This document shows, piece after piece, positions 53,563 through 63,080 of a stretch of DNA of 64,000 bases; the stretch's first letter is position 1; each line of letters starts with the position of its first letter. The translations under genes were made by a program, and so were the position numbers. The notes under the pieces were generated by a model. The model saw nothing but the letters and a program-made list of their open reading frames with translations. It was not told where the DNA came from and did no database searches. Source of the stretch: Sphingobacterium sp. BN32 (GTDB lineage: Bacteria > Bacteroidota > Bacteroidia > Sphingobacteriales > Sphingobacteriaceae); assembly GCF_030503615.1 (NCBI RefSeq), contig NZ_CP129963.1, positions 2,666,001 to 2,730,000 of the forward strand, given 5' to 3'.

Positions 53563-53574
53563 ATTGCTTTGGAG

Positions 53575-53658
53575 TACCTAGGAGCAGATTCGAACTGCCA
53601 TGCCCATTCAGGCGCCACCCCCTCAAGATGGTGCGTCTACCAATTTCGCCACCTAGGT
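53575..53658 (-). tRNA. tRNA-Leu (anticodon GAG)
   Basis: Reading the minus strand, the acceptor stem ACCTAGG pairs fully with CCTAGGT and ends in discriminator A; CCA is not encoded (CTCC follows). The anticodon arm CCATC-TTGAGGG-GGTGG gives GAG, which reads CUC and CUU. The D arm contains AATTGGTAGACGC. A long variable arm (GCCTGAATGGGC) and the T arm GGCAG-TTCGAAT-CTGCT identify a class II Leu tRNA. Length 84 nt. It is followed directly by the bidirectional terminator. Confidence 0.93.
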
Positions 53659-53713
53659 ATCTATACCGCAAAAATAGAATTATTTTCGATACTTACAACG
53701 ATTGTGATCTGTA

Positions 53714-54592
53714 TTATTTCTTGAAATTTTTATTGATTAAGGTTTGGATTATTCCATCCGCTAGACCAATTCTTGGCGCTGTAATATTTTTCAGATGTCC
53801 CACCTTCATGATAGTTAAAAATATCTCAGCTGCCGGAATAATAACATCGGCACGGTCTTGCTTCAGTTCCAGGATGTTAATACGATCCTTTAATGAATAA
53901 GAATTCAAGTAGACATACAGTGCTTTCAGTTTCGCATAGGAAATAGGCTTATCGGCTTTCTCATTAGCAAGTCGCGACAGCTTATTGATGTTTCCTCCGG
54001 ATCCTATTCCGTAAATGTTCTTATAAGATTTGGTGATATCCTTCACCCAGCGCTTCATATCATCCCATGTGTCTGGAGAATCCTGGTTATCGAGAATACG
54101 GATTGTCCCTAAGTTAAATGATCTGGATGCGACAAGGTCGCCATTAGCAAACAAAGAGATCTCTGTACTACCACCGCCTACGTCGATATATAGATAGACT
54201 TTATTGCGATCCATCGCCGTTTGGCTATGCACGTTGTAGATAATCTGTGCTTCTACGCCTCCATCAATAATCTGAATATCTATTCCTGCCTTTTTACATG
54301 CTGCGACCACATCTGGACCATTATCAGCATCGCGCATCGCTGAAGTAGCACAAGCCATATAGTCCGAAACACGATATACATCCATCAGATTTCGGAAAGC
54401 ACTCATGGTTTTCACCATGCTTTCAAATTTGCCCTCAGAAATATGTCGATGTATAAACGCGTCGTCGCCAAGGCGTAATGGCACGCGTAATAAGGTGTTT
54501 TTACTGAAAATTATTTCGTTTTCTCTTTCAATGATATCGGCAATTAACAACCGGACGGCGTTTGAACCAATATCTATAGCAGCATATCTCAC
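53714..54592 (-). CDS. Ppx/GppA-family phosphatase
   Basis: A 292-residue actin-fold phosphatase of the exopolyphosphatase/guanosine pentaphosphate phosphatase family. The phosphate motif is YAAIDIGSNAVRLLIADI at the N terminus, and YLYIDVGGGSTEISLFANG near residue 142 is the second. The protein is about the length of the Ppx core without the C-terminal HD domain of longer homologues. It acts on polyphosphate or pppGpp; which one is not clear. It lies upstream of the tRNA and downstream of a Gfo/Idh gene on the same strand. Confidence 0.9.
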   Translation of the reverse strand: MRYAAIDIGSNAVRLLIADIIERENEIIFSKNTLLRVPLRLGDDAFIHRHISEGKFESMVKTMSAFRNLMDVYRVSDYMACATSAMRDADNGPDVVAACKKAGIDIQIIDGGVEAQIIYNVHSQTAMDRNKVYLYIDVGGGSTEISLFANGDLVASRSFNLGTIRILDNQDSPDTWDDMKRWVKDITKSYKNIYGIGSGGNINKLSRLANEKADKPISYAKLKALYVYLNSYSLKDRINILELKQDRADVIIPAAEIFLTIMKVGHLKNITAPRIGLADGIIQTLINKNFKK

Positions 54593-54623
54593 GTTAGTAT
54601 ATTTGAATTAACGACAATTTTAG

Positions 54624-55691
54624 TTATCCTAAATTAACTGTATGTAAACTTAATATTAAATAGTATTTACTAGGTTCTAGTACTTCTAATTGCCAAATTA
54701 TTTGATCTTTATTCACAAAGTAAGGCTTGTTATTTCGAATAGCCTCATAGACTTCATCAAATAAGGACATATACAGCCCTCTTTCCGAAGGAATTAATGC
54801 TGTTTGAAGCTCTTTTAAGTCGTTCTCAAAAGTTAAAAGTCCTTCTTTGTTTTCTGGTTCCAGGCCGAAGTCTGCTTCGAGTGGCGACTTGCCTGCTAAT
54901 AGTTGTGATTCTTGTGTATCCGTGCGATCTTTGACAAAGCTTCCTTTTGTGCCATGGAGCACAAAGCTTGCCTGCGGATTAGCCACCAAAAGACTAGTCG
55001 TAATAAATACATTTAGTCCACCGGAATAATTTAAGATAATGCTTCCATAATCATCCACTAACGAGTTCTCACGGAAGGTGCCCTTGATCTTCGTCATGGA
55101 CTTAGGTCTTCCGAACAGAGCAATCACCTGGTCTAGTAAATGAGACCCTAAGTCGTACAGTATACCCGAGGCAGGTTGTTTCTTCTCTTTGAAGGCTTTG
55201 ACACCGATACTAGGTTTAAACCTATCAAAACGGATATGAAGCTCTATCGGACGGCCTACACTTTCTTCTTGAATTATTTTCTTTAGGGATTGATAATCCG
55301 AATCAAAGCGACGATTATGATATGGAAGGAGTAGTTTCCCGTATTCTTCAGCAAGTTCAAATAGCATGGCGGCTTCCCTTGCTGTAGGGGCTACTGGTTT
55401 TTCGATCAAGACATGCTTGCCAGCTTTCAAAGCCTTCTCGGCAAATGCGACATGCGTATCGTTGGGAGTATTGACCACCACCAGTTCAATTTCCGGATCG
55501 TTGAGCAGCTCATCGATGGAATTATAACTGATGATATCGGGGTAATCAAGCTGTGCGTTTTTCTTGGATCTTTCGACTACAGCTTTCAATTTGAAGCGAG
55601 GGTTGGCCCCTATAAACGGCGCATGGAATATCCTTCCGGACATTCCATACGACATTATACCTGTTATTATTTGCTGATTCAGCATAGGCAA
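54624..55691 (-). CDS. Gfo/Idh/MocA-family oxidoreductase
   Basis: A 355-residue NAD(P)-dependent oxidoreductase. The N-terminal Rossmann segment is SYGMSGRIFHAPFIGANPRF, with EKPVAPTAREA near residue 95 in the conserved EKP position, and LPYHNRRFDSDYQSLKK near residue 125. The second domain has GILYDLGSHLLDQ near residue 177. Related enzymes act on sugars or scyllo-inositol; the substrate here is unknown. A few codons of start choice remain open (MPMLNQQ or MLNQQ). It is 5 bp after the lipoprotein gene. Confidence 0.9.
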   Translation of the reverse strand: MPMLNQQIITGIMSYGMSGRIFHAPFIGANPRFKLKAVVERSKKNAQLDYPDIISYNSIDELLNDPEIELVVVNTPNDTHVAFAEKALKAGKHVLIEKPVAPTAREAAMLFELAEEYGKLLLPYHNRRFDSDYQSLKKIIQEESVGRPIELHIRFDRFKPSIGVKAFKEKKQPASGILYDLGSHLLDQVIALFGRPKSMTKIKGTFRENSLVDDYGSIILNYSGGLNVFITTSLLVANPQASFVLHGTKGSFVKDRTDTQESQLLAGKSPLEADFGLEPENKEGLLTFENDLKELQTALIPSERGLYMSLFDEVYEAIRNNKPYFVNKDQIIWQLEVLEPSKYYLILSLHTVNLG

Positions 55692-55696
55692 TATGC

Positions 55697-56308
55697 TTAG
55701 TGATGCGCGTGCTCTTCTTTACCACCTGCTGCTTTGTAAAGCTCAGCGATAGTTTCAGATTTTGCTACGGCGTAATCTCTTAATTCTTTGTTTGTATTGC
55801 GTGACATTCTTCTGAAGTGCTCTTTAACCACTGCAATTTGGTGTTGGATGTGGTGTAAATAAGCTTCATCCGAGTAAACCTCAGCGTGGCGAGCAAGCTC
55901 AACCGGCGCTGCTGCTGCAACTGAGTCTGGCGTTGCGGTATCCTCTTCTACTGCTACAGTAGTCGTTGCTTCCGAAGGCGCAGTATATTGCTCAGCACCT
56001 AGGATTGGGAAATCTACGTGGAATTTCGTTGCTAATGAGTCTAGTTGTGGCAACATCTCTCCGAAAACCTTTGCTACTTTTCCTGCAACCTCTTTGGCTT
56101 GCGCTGACCCTACAGTTTCAACATGTTTAGAATAGGAAGCCTCATAAGGAGCGATGGTTCCTACCTGTCTGAAAAAAGCATAAGCATCACCATCAACCAA
56201 TGTCGTATGTGTATATTTCAATTGGTTCTCATCTGCGGTTTTAAACACGCAAGATGACAATGAAGTACTTGCTAAAACTGCTGCAACAAATAATGTATTT
56301 AATTTCAT
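55697..56308 (-). CDS. Helical lipoprotein with His-rich C terminus
   Basis: A 203-residue exported lipoprotein. The frame opens to 56386, but MKLNTLFVAAVLASTSLSSC at 56308 is a proper lipoprotein signal with lipobox (SLSSC). The mature protein is largely helical and possibly ferritin-like as in DUF4142 proteins (KHVETVGSAQAKEVAGKVAKVF, then RNTNKELRDYAVAKSETIAELYKAA). A Thr/Val/Ala-rich insert lies around residues 105-125. Histidines cluster in YLHHIQHQIAVVKEHFRR and in the tail EEHAHH, so metal binding is possible. No function is assigned. Confidence 0.75.
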   Translation of the reverse strand: MKLNTLFVAAVLASTSLSSCVFKTADENQLKYTHTTLVDGDAYAFFRQVGTIAPYEASYSKHVETVGSAQAKEVAGKVAKVFGEMLPQLDSLATKFHVDFPILGAEQYTAPSEATTTVAVEEDTATPDSVAAAAPVELARHAEVYSDEAYLHHIQHQIAVVKEHFRRMSRNTNKELRDYAVAKSETIAELYKAAGGKEEHAHH

Positions 56309-56398
56309 CGCTTTATAATATTTTAAAAACACACAAAAATAAAAAAATATCGCTATTAAGACGTATAAATTCCTATTTTCATGCAATTCAAAATCATT

Positions 56399-58975
56399 CT
56401 ATGCCAAATTACGTCCCGCATTGACAACACCGTAGATGGTTCGACCGATTAATTTCCGATAAACGTCCGCTTTTTTATCATCCAATTTATTGCTTTCCAA
56501 TTTTCGGATCGCGTAATGCTGAATAATTAATAAAGGAAGAATGATCTTCTCACGTTCGCAAATGGAAGCTTTCTCTACGGGATAATTTTCCATCAACTCA
56601 GTCATCCCCGTCAGTTTCAGTAAATATTCCTTCGTACGATCAAACTCGTCTTTCAACATTCTCCAGAATTCACCGAACTCAGGATCATCCTGCATATAGG
56701 AGGTGATATTGAAGTTAGACTTGGTCATGGACATCATACAGTTGTCAATAATGGTATTGAACATCCCAGAGGTCTCGTATAGATTTTTCACATAAGACCA
56801 CATGTTGTTATCCTCGGCCCACTGTAAAGCAGTTCCCACCCCGTAGAATCCTGGAATATTTTGTTTTAACTGACTCCAAGCAGTTACGAAACTGATCGCT
56901 CTCAAGTCTTCTAAGCGTAATTCTTTATCCGAATTACGTTTTACCGGGCGACTGCTGATATTAATCGATGCCAAACTCTTCAAAGGACTCAACGTCTCAA
57001 GATATTTTAAAAACTTCGGATGCTTTCTCAACGACAAAAACTTCTTGTGACTTTCAGCAGCCATCTGATCGATCACCTTCTTTTGCTTCGCCGTCAATGT
57101 ATCGCCTTCTTTCTGACGTAGATCGGAAACAATTCCCGCGTGCAATAACTGCTCGATGTTATACTTCGCAGTATCTAAGGAACCGTATTGCGAGCTGATT
57201 GTCTGTCCCTGAATAGTCAATTGGATATGGTTGTTTTCAATTTCCTTACCCATAGAAGCGTAGAAGCGTTGTGTTTTACCACCACCACGCGCCGGGGGGC
57301 CACCACGCCCGTCAAAGAATACCAAATCAACATCGAACTCTCTGGAAATAGCGGTTAGTTCGATCTTCGCTCTATAGATAGACCAGTTTGCCATTAAATA
57401 GCCACCGTCTTTGGTACTGTCTGAAAAGCCCAACATGATGGTTTGCTTATTTCCGCGTTTCTTCAAATGCGCGGCATACGCCTTATTTGAATATAGGCTT
57501 CGCATCACATCCGCAGCGCGAGAGAGATCATCAACCGTCTCGAACAATGGCACAAAGTCCATCGTCAAGTCCTTTTTCGACCAGCCTTGCCATAGGAAGA
57601 GCTGCATTAAACCAAGTATATCAGAAGCCTGCTGGCAATTTGAAATGATAAATCGTTGAACCGCGCGCTCCGATCCAGACTCTTGGATCTGCTTGATTAG
57701 GCGAATCACTTTTAGTGTATCCTCGACTAAAGGCGCCGGAACATCCGCTATCGCAAGGTCTTTCTCTGTAAAAGCAATTGCTTGCTCCTTTGCATCCTCA
57801 TCATCGCCGATTTCTTTGATATCAATTCCTGTTTCTTTTGGATATTGTGTCAGCAACCAATTGAAGGTCTCACGCAGCACGCTGCTATCCTGGCGAATAT
57901 CCAATGTCGTAAAGAAACAGCCAAAGGTTTGCACCTTACGGATCAAATCCTCCACAATCTCTACAAATAGTCCATCGTGCGTTTCTAGGAGCACGCGTTT
58001 AACCTCTTTCAGGTTGAACAGGATCTCGTCTGTTATATCCTCCGGATTTTCCTTCGGGTTGAAACTGTTTTCATATAATAGCTCCTGCAGTGCATCCAGA
58101 TAGGTCTCCACGCCACGGAAGGTAATTCTACGTTTTACGATTCTGAAGTCACGGTAGTAACAACGGAAAAGAATCGTGCGAAGCAGGGTTGCCACGCGCT
58201 TCGTGCTTTCCCAGGTTACATTCGGATTGCCATCACGATCTCCACCTGGCCAGAAACCAAGCTCAACAATCTGACTGGTCTCCGCGCTTGATATTTCCAA
58301 TTCGTCATCAATCTTCGACTGTATCTCCGAAGACACACGATAGAATACATTCTCCAGATACCAAGCTAAACTGATCGCCTCGTCTACCGGTGTTGGCTTC
58401 AATTTATTGATGAATGGAGTTTTACCCAACTGTTGCAACAGTAAGTGAATATTAGGGATATCATTTAGCTTCAACAACTCTATCAGGTCGTTGATGATCG
58501 ATAATACAGGTCCTGGATAGAATTGCGTAGGGTGAGCCGTAAGTACCAGGCGCACCGACATGTCTTTTAGACGCTGAATCACTTGTTTCTTCGTCTCCGG
58601 ATTCGATTGTGCTAATCGGAACACGGAATCCAAACCAGCAGTTTCATCAGATTTACCAACGGCCTTAAATGCCGAGTCTTCCACAGCATCGAACAATACC
58701 ACTTGGCGCTCAATATATTGCACAATACGGAATAATAGATCTAAGCGATCATCTTCTTGAACATATTGTTCATATTGACCGAAAAAACTATCGATTATCG
58801 CTTCGGGAGTTAACTTCTCTTCCACACCCTTTTCACAATGGGTTGTAAAGAATGGAAGAATAGTCCCCGTGTGTTTCACACGTTGGAACGGCAATGTAAG
58901 AAACAAACTTTTATACAAATCGAAACGCGTCAGCACCTCGTTTTGAAAAGCTGCTTTTTTCTGGCTTAATCTCAT
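56399..58975 (-). CDS. ppc: Phosphoenolpyruvate carboxylase
   Basis: An 858-residue anaplerotic enzyme forming oxaloacetate from PEP and bicarbonate. The catalytic His region VLTAHPTQFYPG is near residue 155 and the mobile loop reads FFDGRGGPPARGGGKTQ near residue 545, where the well-known enzymes have GRGGTVGRGG. The substrate-binding segment GFSDSTKDGGYLMANW is clear. The C terminus ends GRNLA rather than the common RNTG. Length is close to the usual 880. It is separated by 90 bp from the downstream lipoprotein gene. Confidence 0.94.
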   Translation of the reverse strand: MRLSQKKAAFQNEVLTRFDLYKSLFLTLPFQRVKHTGTILPFFTTHCEKGVEEKLTPEAIIDSFFGQYEQYVQEDDRLDLLFRIVQYIERQVVLFDAVEDSAFKAVGKSDETAGLDSVFRLAQSNPETKKQVIQRLKDMSVRLVLTAHPTQFYPGPVLSIINDLIELLKLNDIPNIHLLLQQLGKTPFINKLKPTPVDEAISLAWYLENVFYRVSSEIQSKIDDELEISSAETSQIVELGFWPGGDRDGNPNVTWESTKRVATLLRTILFRCYYRDFRIVKRRITFRGVETYLDALQELLYENSFNPKENPEDITDEILFNLKEVKRVLLETHDGLFVEIVEDLIRKVQTFGCFFTTLDIRQDSSVLRETFNWLLTQYPKETGIDIKEIGDDEDAKEQAIAFTEKDLAIADVPAPLVEDTLKVIRLIKQIQESGSERAVQRFIISNCQQASDILGLMQLFLWQGWSKKDLTMDFVPLFETVDDLSRAADVMRSLYSNKAYAAHLKKRGNKQTIMLGFSDSTKDGGYLMANWSIYRAKIELTAISREFDVDLVFFDGRGGPPARGGGKTQRFYASMGKEIENNHIQLTIQGQTISSQYGSLDTAKYNIEQLLHAGIVSDLRQKEGDTLTAKQKKVIDQMAAESHKKFLSLRKHPKFLKYLETLSPLKSLASINISSRPVKRNSDKELRLEDLRAISFVTAWSQLKQNIPGFYGVGTALQWAEDNNMWSYVKNLYETSGMFNTIIDNCMMSMTKSNFNITSYMQDDPEFGEFWRMLKDEFDRTKEYLLKLTGMTELMENYPVEKASICEREKIILPLLIIQHYAIRKLESNKLDDKKADVYRKLIGRTIYGVVNAGRNLA

Positions 58976-59177
58976 AATTAAAACAAAAGTAATTTTATAG
59001 ATATTCCCTGAGGATGGTCAGTGAATTACAAATATATAATTTTTATATAAAAAAGGTTATTTATTTACAATTTTAATATTCCATTCAAACATATGTTGAT
59101 ATTTCAGTAAATGTTATTTCTTTTCAATTTTAATTTACGAAAATCTTGGACTTAAAAAATTACTTGGCTAAAAACCT

Positions 59178-59205
59178 TTGAATCAGGATTCCTTCCTTAT
59201 ATTTG
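59178..59205 (+). promoter_or_regulatory. Promoter of the FUSC-YpdA pair
   Basis: TTTG (TTG at 59178-59180) and TATATTTG (59198-59205) are 17 bp apart, 10 bp before the start codon. The rest of the 240-bp ppc/FUSC gap is AT-rich and has no recognised site. Confidence 0.55.
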
Positions 59206-59215
59206 TCGTATTACG

Positions 59216-61408
59216 ATGAAGAAAACAAAGGAAATAAGCAACTTTTTCTATAGTCAATATTTTGCTGATGGCTTGCGCATCACAATAGGCTGTGTGGTTC
59301 CGATTATTATATCAGCGGCATTTGGCGAGTTTCTCATGGGAACTTTCATTTCCTTAGGTGCCTTATTAATCGGTCTTTCCGACACACCAGGAGCGCCTTC
59401 ACATCGGCGCACGGGTATGATTTCATGTCTCATCGTGTGCATCCTAACGCAGCTTATTACGGTAGCATCCAATTCTAATATTTGGATCATGACGTTGGTT
59501 ATTGGGCTGTTATGTTTCCTGTATTCCATGTTCGCAGTGTTCAACGCCCGAGCAGCGACCGTCGGATCCATGGGTATCCTGATCATGCTCATCAATGTGG
59601 ATGATGCCTATACGTTCAAGGATGAAATGTATTTTCTGCTGTTCTTCATTATCGGTGCCGTATGGTATATGCTGATCAGTTTTTCTTTATCACAGGTCCG
59701 CCCCTATCGTCTAGCGCAGCAGGAACTCTCTGAATCTATCCGATTTGTAGGCGACTTTATTCGACTCCGAGCTAATTTCTACGACCATAAAGTCGATCTG
59801 GATGACAATTACCGTAAGCTTATCGAAAAGCAGATTGAGGTCCATGAACATCAGGAGAATGTGCGCGACTTACTTTTCCAAAGCAAGCGATCCATTAAGG
59901 ACACTACCAAGGTAGGGCGATTCCTAACGCTTATCTTTAATGATATCGTCGATCTATTTGAGCAAAGTATGACCACACATTACGACTATGAGGTCATCCG
60001 CAAAACCTATTCGCATACGGGGATATTGAAGGAATTCAGGAACCTGCTCCTCAAAATCGCAAACGAATTAGATCATTTGGCCTATCAATTAAATGCGAAC
60101 CGTGCTCCAAAACCACTATATAACTTTCAAGACGATATAGACAGCATTAAGGAACTGATCGACGAAGTCGAACAGAAAGAGAACATCAATAGTATCCCCT
60201 TGAAAAAGATCTTGATCAGCATTCGCAGCATTACGATTTTTATCCATAATATCTATAATTACAATGCGATCCGATCGAATAGCGTCAATAAACAAGAGAT
60301 TGATGAAGCGAACAAGTTTATCCAAACGGAGCATATTGTTTGGAGCAAATTAAGGGACAACTTATCGTTCAACTCGTCTATTTTCCGCCATGCATTGCGG
60401 ATGGCGGTGGTGATGGCAGTTACCTATTTGGTGCTAAGCATGAACTGGTTTAACGTGGGCAGCATGGGAAGCTATTGGGTGTTGCTGACGATCATGGTGA
60501 TCCTTAAACCAGGATTTGGCTTGACCAAGGAACGAAACTTCCAAAGGTTATTAGGTACGGTCATTGGCGGTATTATCGGCGCCATTATTTTGATGACCGT
60601 GCATAACGAAATCGCGCTTTTTATTCTGCTGATCTTTTTCTTTCTGACGGCCTACAGTCTTTTCCGGGTGAATTATATTGTCGCGGTACTCTTTATGACG
60701 CCCTACGTATTGATCATGTTGAGCTTCACCGGACATAATACCTTTGAAATCGCTAAGGAAAGAATCTTTGACACCTTTCTGGGCGGCATGATCGCTTTTA
60801 TATCCAGCTATGTGGTGTTTCCGAATTGGGAGAGCTTCCAGATACGCCCGAATATGCGCCAATTGTTGATCGCAAATTATAATTACCTTGCTATTGCGGT
60901 TCGGCTCCTATCCGACGAAACGGTCAATATCACGGAATATAAACTCTCTCGCAAAGAAGTCTACATTGCTTCCGCCAATATGGGGTCCACCTTCCAACGT
61001 ATGCTCTCCGAACCTAAATGGCGCCAGAAGAGCACCAAAGAAGTCAACAGATTTGTTATCCTCAACCATATTCTATCTTCCTATGGGGCTACGTTGCTAA
61101 CACAATTGCAACAAGCGATGAATGCAAACTACACGAAAGAACATTTACTTCTACTGAAAAAGATACTGAACAATTTGGCAAAATCCATTGTATTGCTCAC
61201 GGATGATCAGGATCAACCCGAGTTTGTGGAAGTCAGCGATTTCCCCGATGTGACCGAGGAAACATTGGATCCCACAGAATCGAAATTAATTACCGAGCAA
61301 TTACAATTTTTGAATAAAATATCTGCAGATTTACACAAATCTACCGTGGATGTCATGGAGAAAGAAGCACTTATCCAGCCACAAAAAATAGAAATGATCA
61401 ATGGATAG
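59216..61408 (+). CDS. FUSC-family membrane protein (YccS/YhfK-like)
   Basis: A 730-residue inner-membrane protein with two blocks of membrane helices (about residues 15-165 and 395-545) and a cytoplasmic helical domain between and after them. This duplicated layout is that of fusaric acid resistance/YccS proteins. Segments include ALLIGLSDTPGAPSHRRTGM and ILKPGFGLTKERNFQRLLGTVIGG, the latter close to the FUSC core motif. The substrate is unknown; aromatic acids are known for some relatives. It overlaps the next gene by 8 bp. Confidence 0.87.
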   Translation: MKKTKEISNFFYSQYFADGLRITIGCVVPIIISAAFGEFLMGTFISLGALLIGLSDTPGAPSHRRTGMISCLIVCILTQLITVASNSNIWIMTLVIGLLCFLYSMFAVFNARAATVGSMGILIMLINVDDAYTFKDEMYFLLFFIIGAVWYMLISFSLSQVRPYRLAQQELSESIRFVGDFIRLRANFYDHKVDLDDNYRKLIEKQIEVHEHQENVRDLLFQSKRSIKDTTKVGRFLTLIFNDIVDLFEQSMTTHYDYEVIRKTYSHTGILKEFRNLLLKIANELDHLAYQLNANRAPKPLYNFQDDIDSIKELIDEVEQKENINSIPLKKILISIRSITIFIHNIYNYNAIRSNSVNKQEIDEANKFIQTEHIVWSKLRDNLSFNSSIFRHALRMAVVMAVTYLVLSMNWFNVGSMGSYWVLLTIMVILKPGFGLTKERNFQRLLGTVIGGIIGAIILMTVHNEIALFILLIFFFLTAYSLFRVNYIVAVLFMTPYVLIMLSFTGHNTFEIAKERIFDTFLGGMIAFISSYVVFPNWESFQIRPNMRQLLIANYNYLAIAVRLLSDETVNITEYKLSRKEVYIASANMGSTFQRMLSEPKWRQKSTKEVNRFVILNHILSSYGATLLTQLQQAMNANYTKEHLLLLKKILNNLAKSIVLLTDDQDQPEFVEVSDFPDVTEETLDPTESKLITEQLQFLNKISADLHKSTVDVMEKEALIQPQKIEMING

Positions 61409-62369
61409 TTATTACGATATACTGATTGTCGGTGGAGGTCCTATCGGCCTCGCCTGCGGAATCGAGGCACAGAAGAATGGTTTGAGCCACATCATCCTGG
61501 AAAAAGGCTGCTTAGTCAATTCCCTGTATAACTATCCCGTCAATATGAGCTTCTTTTCTACATCCGAGCGATTAGAAATTGGTGACACACCCTTTGTGAC
61601 GACTAATCCGAAGCCAAAAAGAGCAGAAGCCTTGGAATATTATCGTCGTATCGAGAGCAAATTTAATCTGAATACGCATCTTTTCGAGACTGTACTTTCT
61701 GTGCAGAAAGATCAAGGCTTATTTATTGTCGAAAGTTCTAAACAAACCTATCACGCTAAATATGTAATCATCGCTACTGGTTTTTACGATATCCCGATGT
61801 ACCTCCATGTGCCCGGCGAAGAGTTGCCGAAAGTGAAGCATTACTATGATGATCCGCACTATTATGCGAAGCAAAATGTCGTTGTCGTAGGAGCCAGCAA
61901 TTCCTCGATTGATGCTGCCTTGGAGACCTATAGAAAAGGTGCTAAAGTAACATTGGTCGTTCGAGGCCCGGAGATTAGCTCAAGAGTGAAATACTGGGTT
62001 CGACCGGATATAGACAATAGAATCGCCTTTGGCGAAATCAAAGCCTACTTCAACAGCCAAATCACAAGTATTAGTGAAGATCAGGTTGAGATTATGACCG
62101 AAGATGGTCTGGTTAATATCGTCAATGATTTTGTTTTAGCCTTGACCGGCTACAGACCGAATTTTGACTTCCTTCGAAAAATCGGTATCCACATCCCGGC
62201 AGAGGCACCAATGATACCAGAGCATAATCCGGAAACGATGGAAACCAATGTGGAAGGTCTATTTCTGGCAGGTGTTGTCTGTGGCGGTCTCAATACGCAC
62301 TTATGGTTTATTGAAAACTCCCGAGTGCACGCCCAAATGATTTTCGCGCGGATTAATGAACTGAACTAG
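61401..62369 (+). CDS. YpdA-like bacillithiol disulfide reductase
   Basis: A 322-residue FAD/NADPH flavoprotein. The FAD motif is DILIVGGGPIGLACGIEAQ, followed by CLVNSLYNYPVNMSFFSTSERLEIG, a segment characteristic of YpdA. The NADPH motif is VVVGASNSSIDAALE near residue 157, and LALTGYRPNFDFL with FLAGVVCGGLNTHLW closes the fold. It lacks the CxxC of thioredoxin reductases. YpdA reduces bacillithiol disulfide, which implies that the organism makes bacillithiol. It is translationally coupled to the FUSC gene. Confidence 0.87.
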   Translation: MDSYYDILIVGGGPIGLACGIEAQKNGLSHIILEKGCLVNSLYNYPVNMSFFSTSERLEIGDTPFVTTNPKPKRAEALEYYRRIESKFNLNTHLFETVLSVQKDQGLFIVESSKQTYHAKYVIIATGFYDIPMYLHVPGEELPKVKHYYDDPHYYAKQNVVVVGASNSSIDAALETYRKGAKVTLVVRGPEISSRVKYWVRPDIDNRIAFGEIKAYFNSQITSISEDQVEIMTEDGLVNIVNDFVLALTGYRPNFDFLRKIGIHIPAEAPMIPEHNPETMETNVEGLFLAGVVCGGLNTHLWFIENSRVHAQMIFARINELN

Positions 62370-62977
62370 GGGCGCAGACCGCGAATAAAAATCGAAGCCA
62401 ATTTCTTTTGTAAAGCAAGGATATATTCAAATTCCTCTTTGGTGGGCGGAATGAAGATATTATTGAACTCTTTGACTACACCGATACGCATTCCCAAAAT
62501 CGATATCATGAAAATCTTAGAGGTTACAGGCAGATCATCGACGACGATTTCTCCTTTTTCCACGCCTTGGCCCAATATCTTCTGAACCTGCTCGATATCC
62601 TTGTCGATGATGGAACTACAAGCCTCTTCCAAATCTGGCGGAAACTCGTTTCGTAGGGAGTATGTATATTCAAAAATACTGTAATTCTCTTTGATGGCTT
62701 CCAATCGAGTTTCTAGAAATGCAGTGAATGCTTCCTCGATGGTATTAGACTTAGTAATTCTGTTTTCAGTCTCGGTCACCATCTCATCGACTGTATATTC
62801 TAACACAGCGGCATATAACCTATTTTTATCGGGGAAATAATAGTACAAGAGCGCTTTTGAGAACGAAAGATCCTGAGCAATCTCCGCCATGGTCGTCTTT
62901 GCCATACCAAAATGTGCAAACCTGCGGCGCGCAGCTTCTAAAATCTTTTGTCTCTTTACATCAGCGTTCTTTGCCAT
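62366..62977 (-). CDS. TetR/AcrR-family transcriptional regulator
   Basis: A 203-residue repressor. The N-terminal helix-turn-helix is clear: RRRFAHFGMAKTTMAEIAQDLSFSKALLYYYF. The ligand-binding C-terminal region is helical with no recognised ligand motif. It is convergent with the YpdA gene (4-bp overlap) and divergent from murB, with 103 bp of AT-rich sequence between. It may control efflux genes such as the neighbouring FUSC unit; this is inference from position. Confidence 0.88.
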   Translation of the reverse strand: MAKNADVKRQKILEAARRRFAHFGMAKTTMAEIAQDLSFSKALLYYYFPDKNRLYAAVLEYTVDEMVTETENRITKSNTIEEAFTAFLETRLEAIKENYSIFEYTYSLRNEFPPDLEEACSSIIDKDIEQVQKILGQGVEKGEIVVDDLPVTSKIFMISILGMRIGVVKEFNNIFIPPTKEEFEYILALQKKLASIFIRGLRP

Positions 62978-63080
62978 TCTATTAATTAAATTAGTTTATA
63001 AATGCTGGTTTAATTATCTTTACCACTCTTTAACTAAGTTACTTTATTTTTTCGAATTTTTAAAGATATCGGTCAAAAAA

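Noticed and set aside
56309..56386. Extension of the lipoprotein gene upstream
   Set aside because: The lipoprotein signal with lipobox begins at 56308; the extension would bury it.
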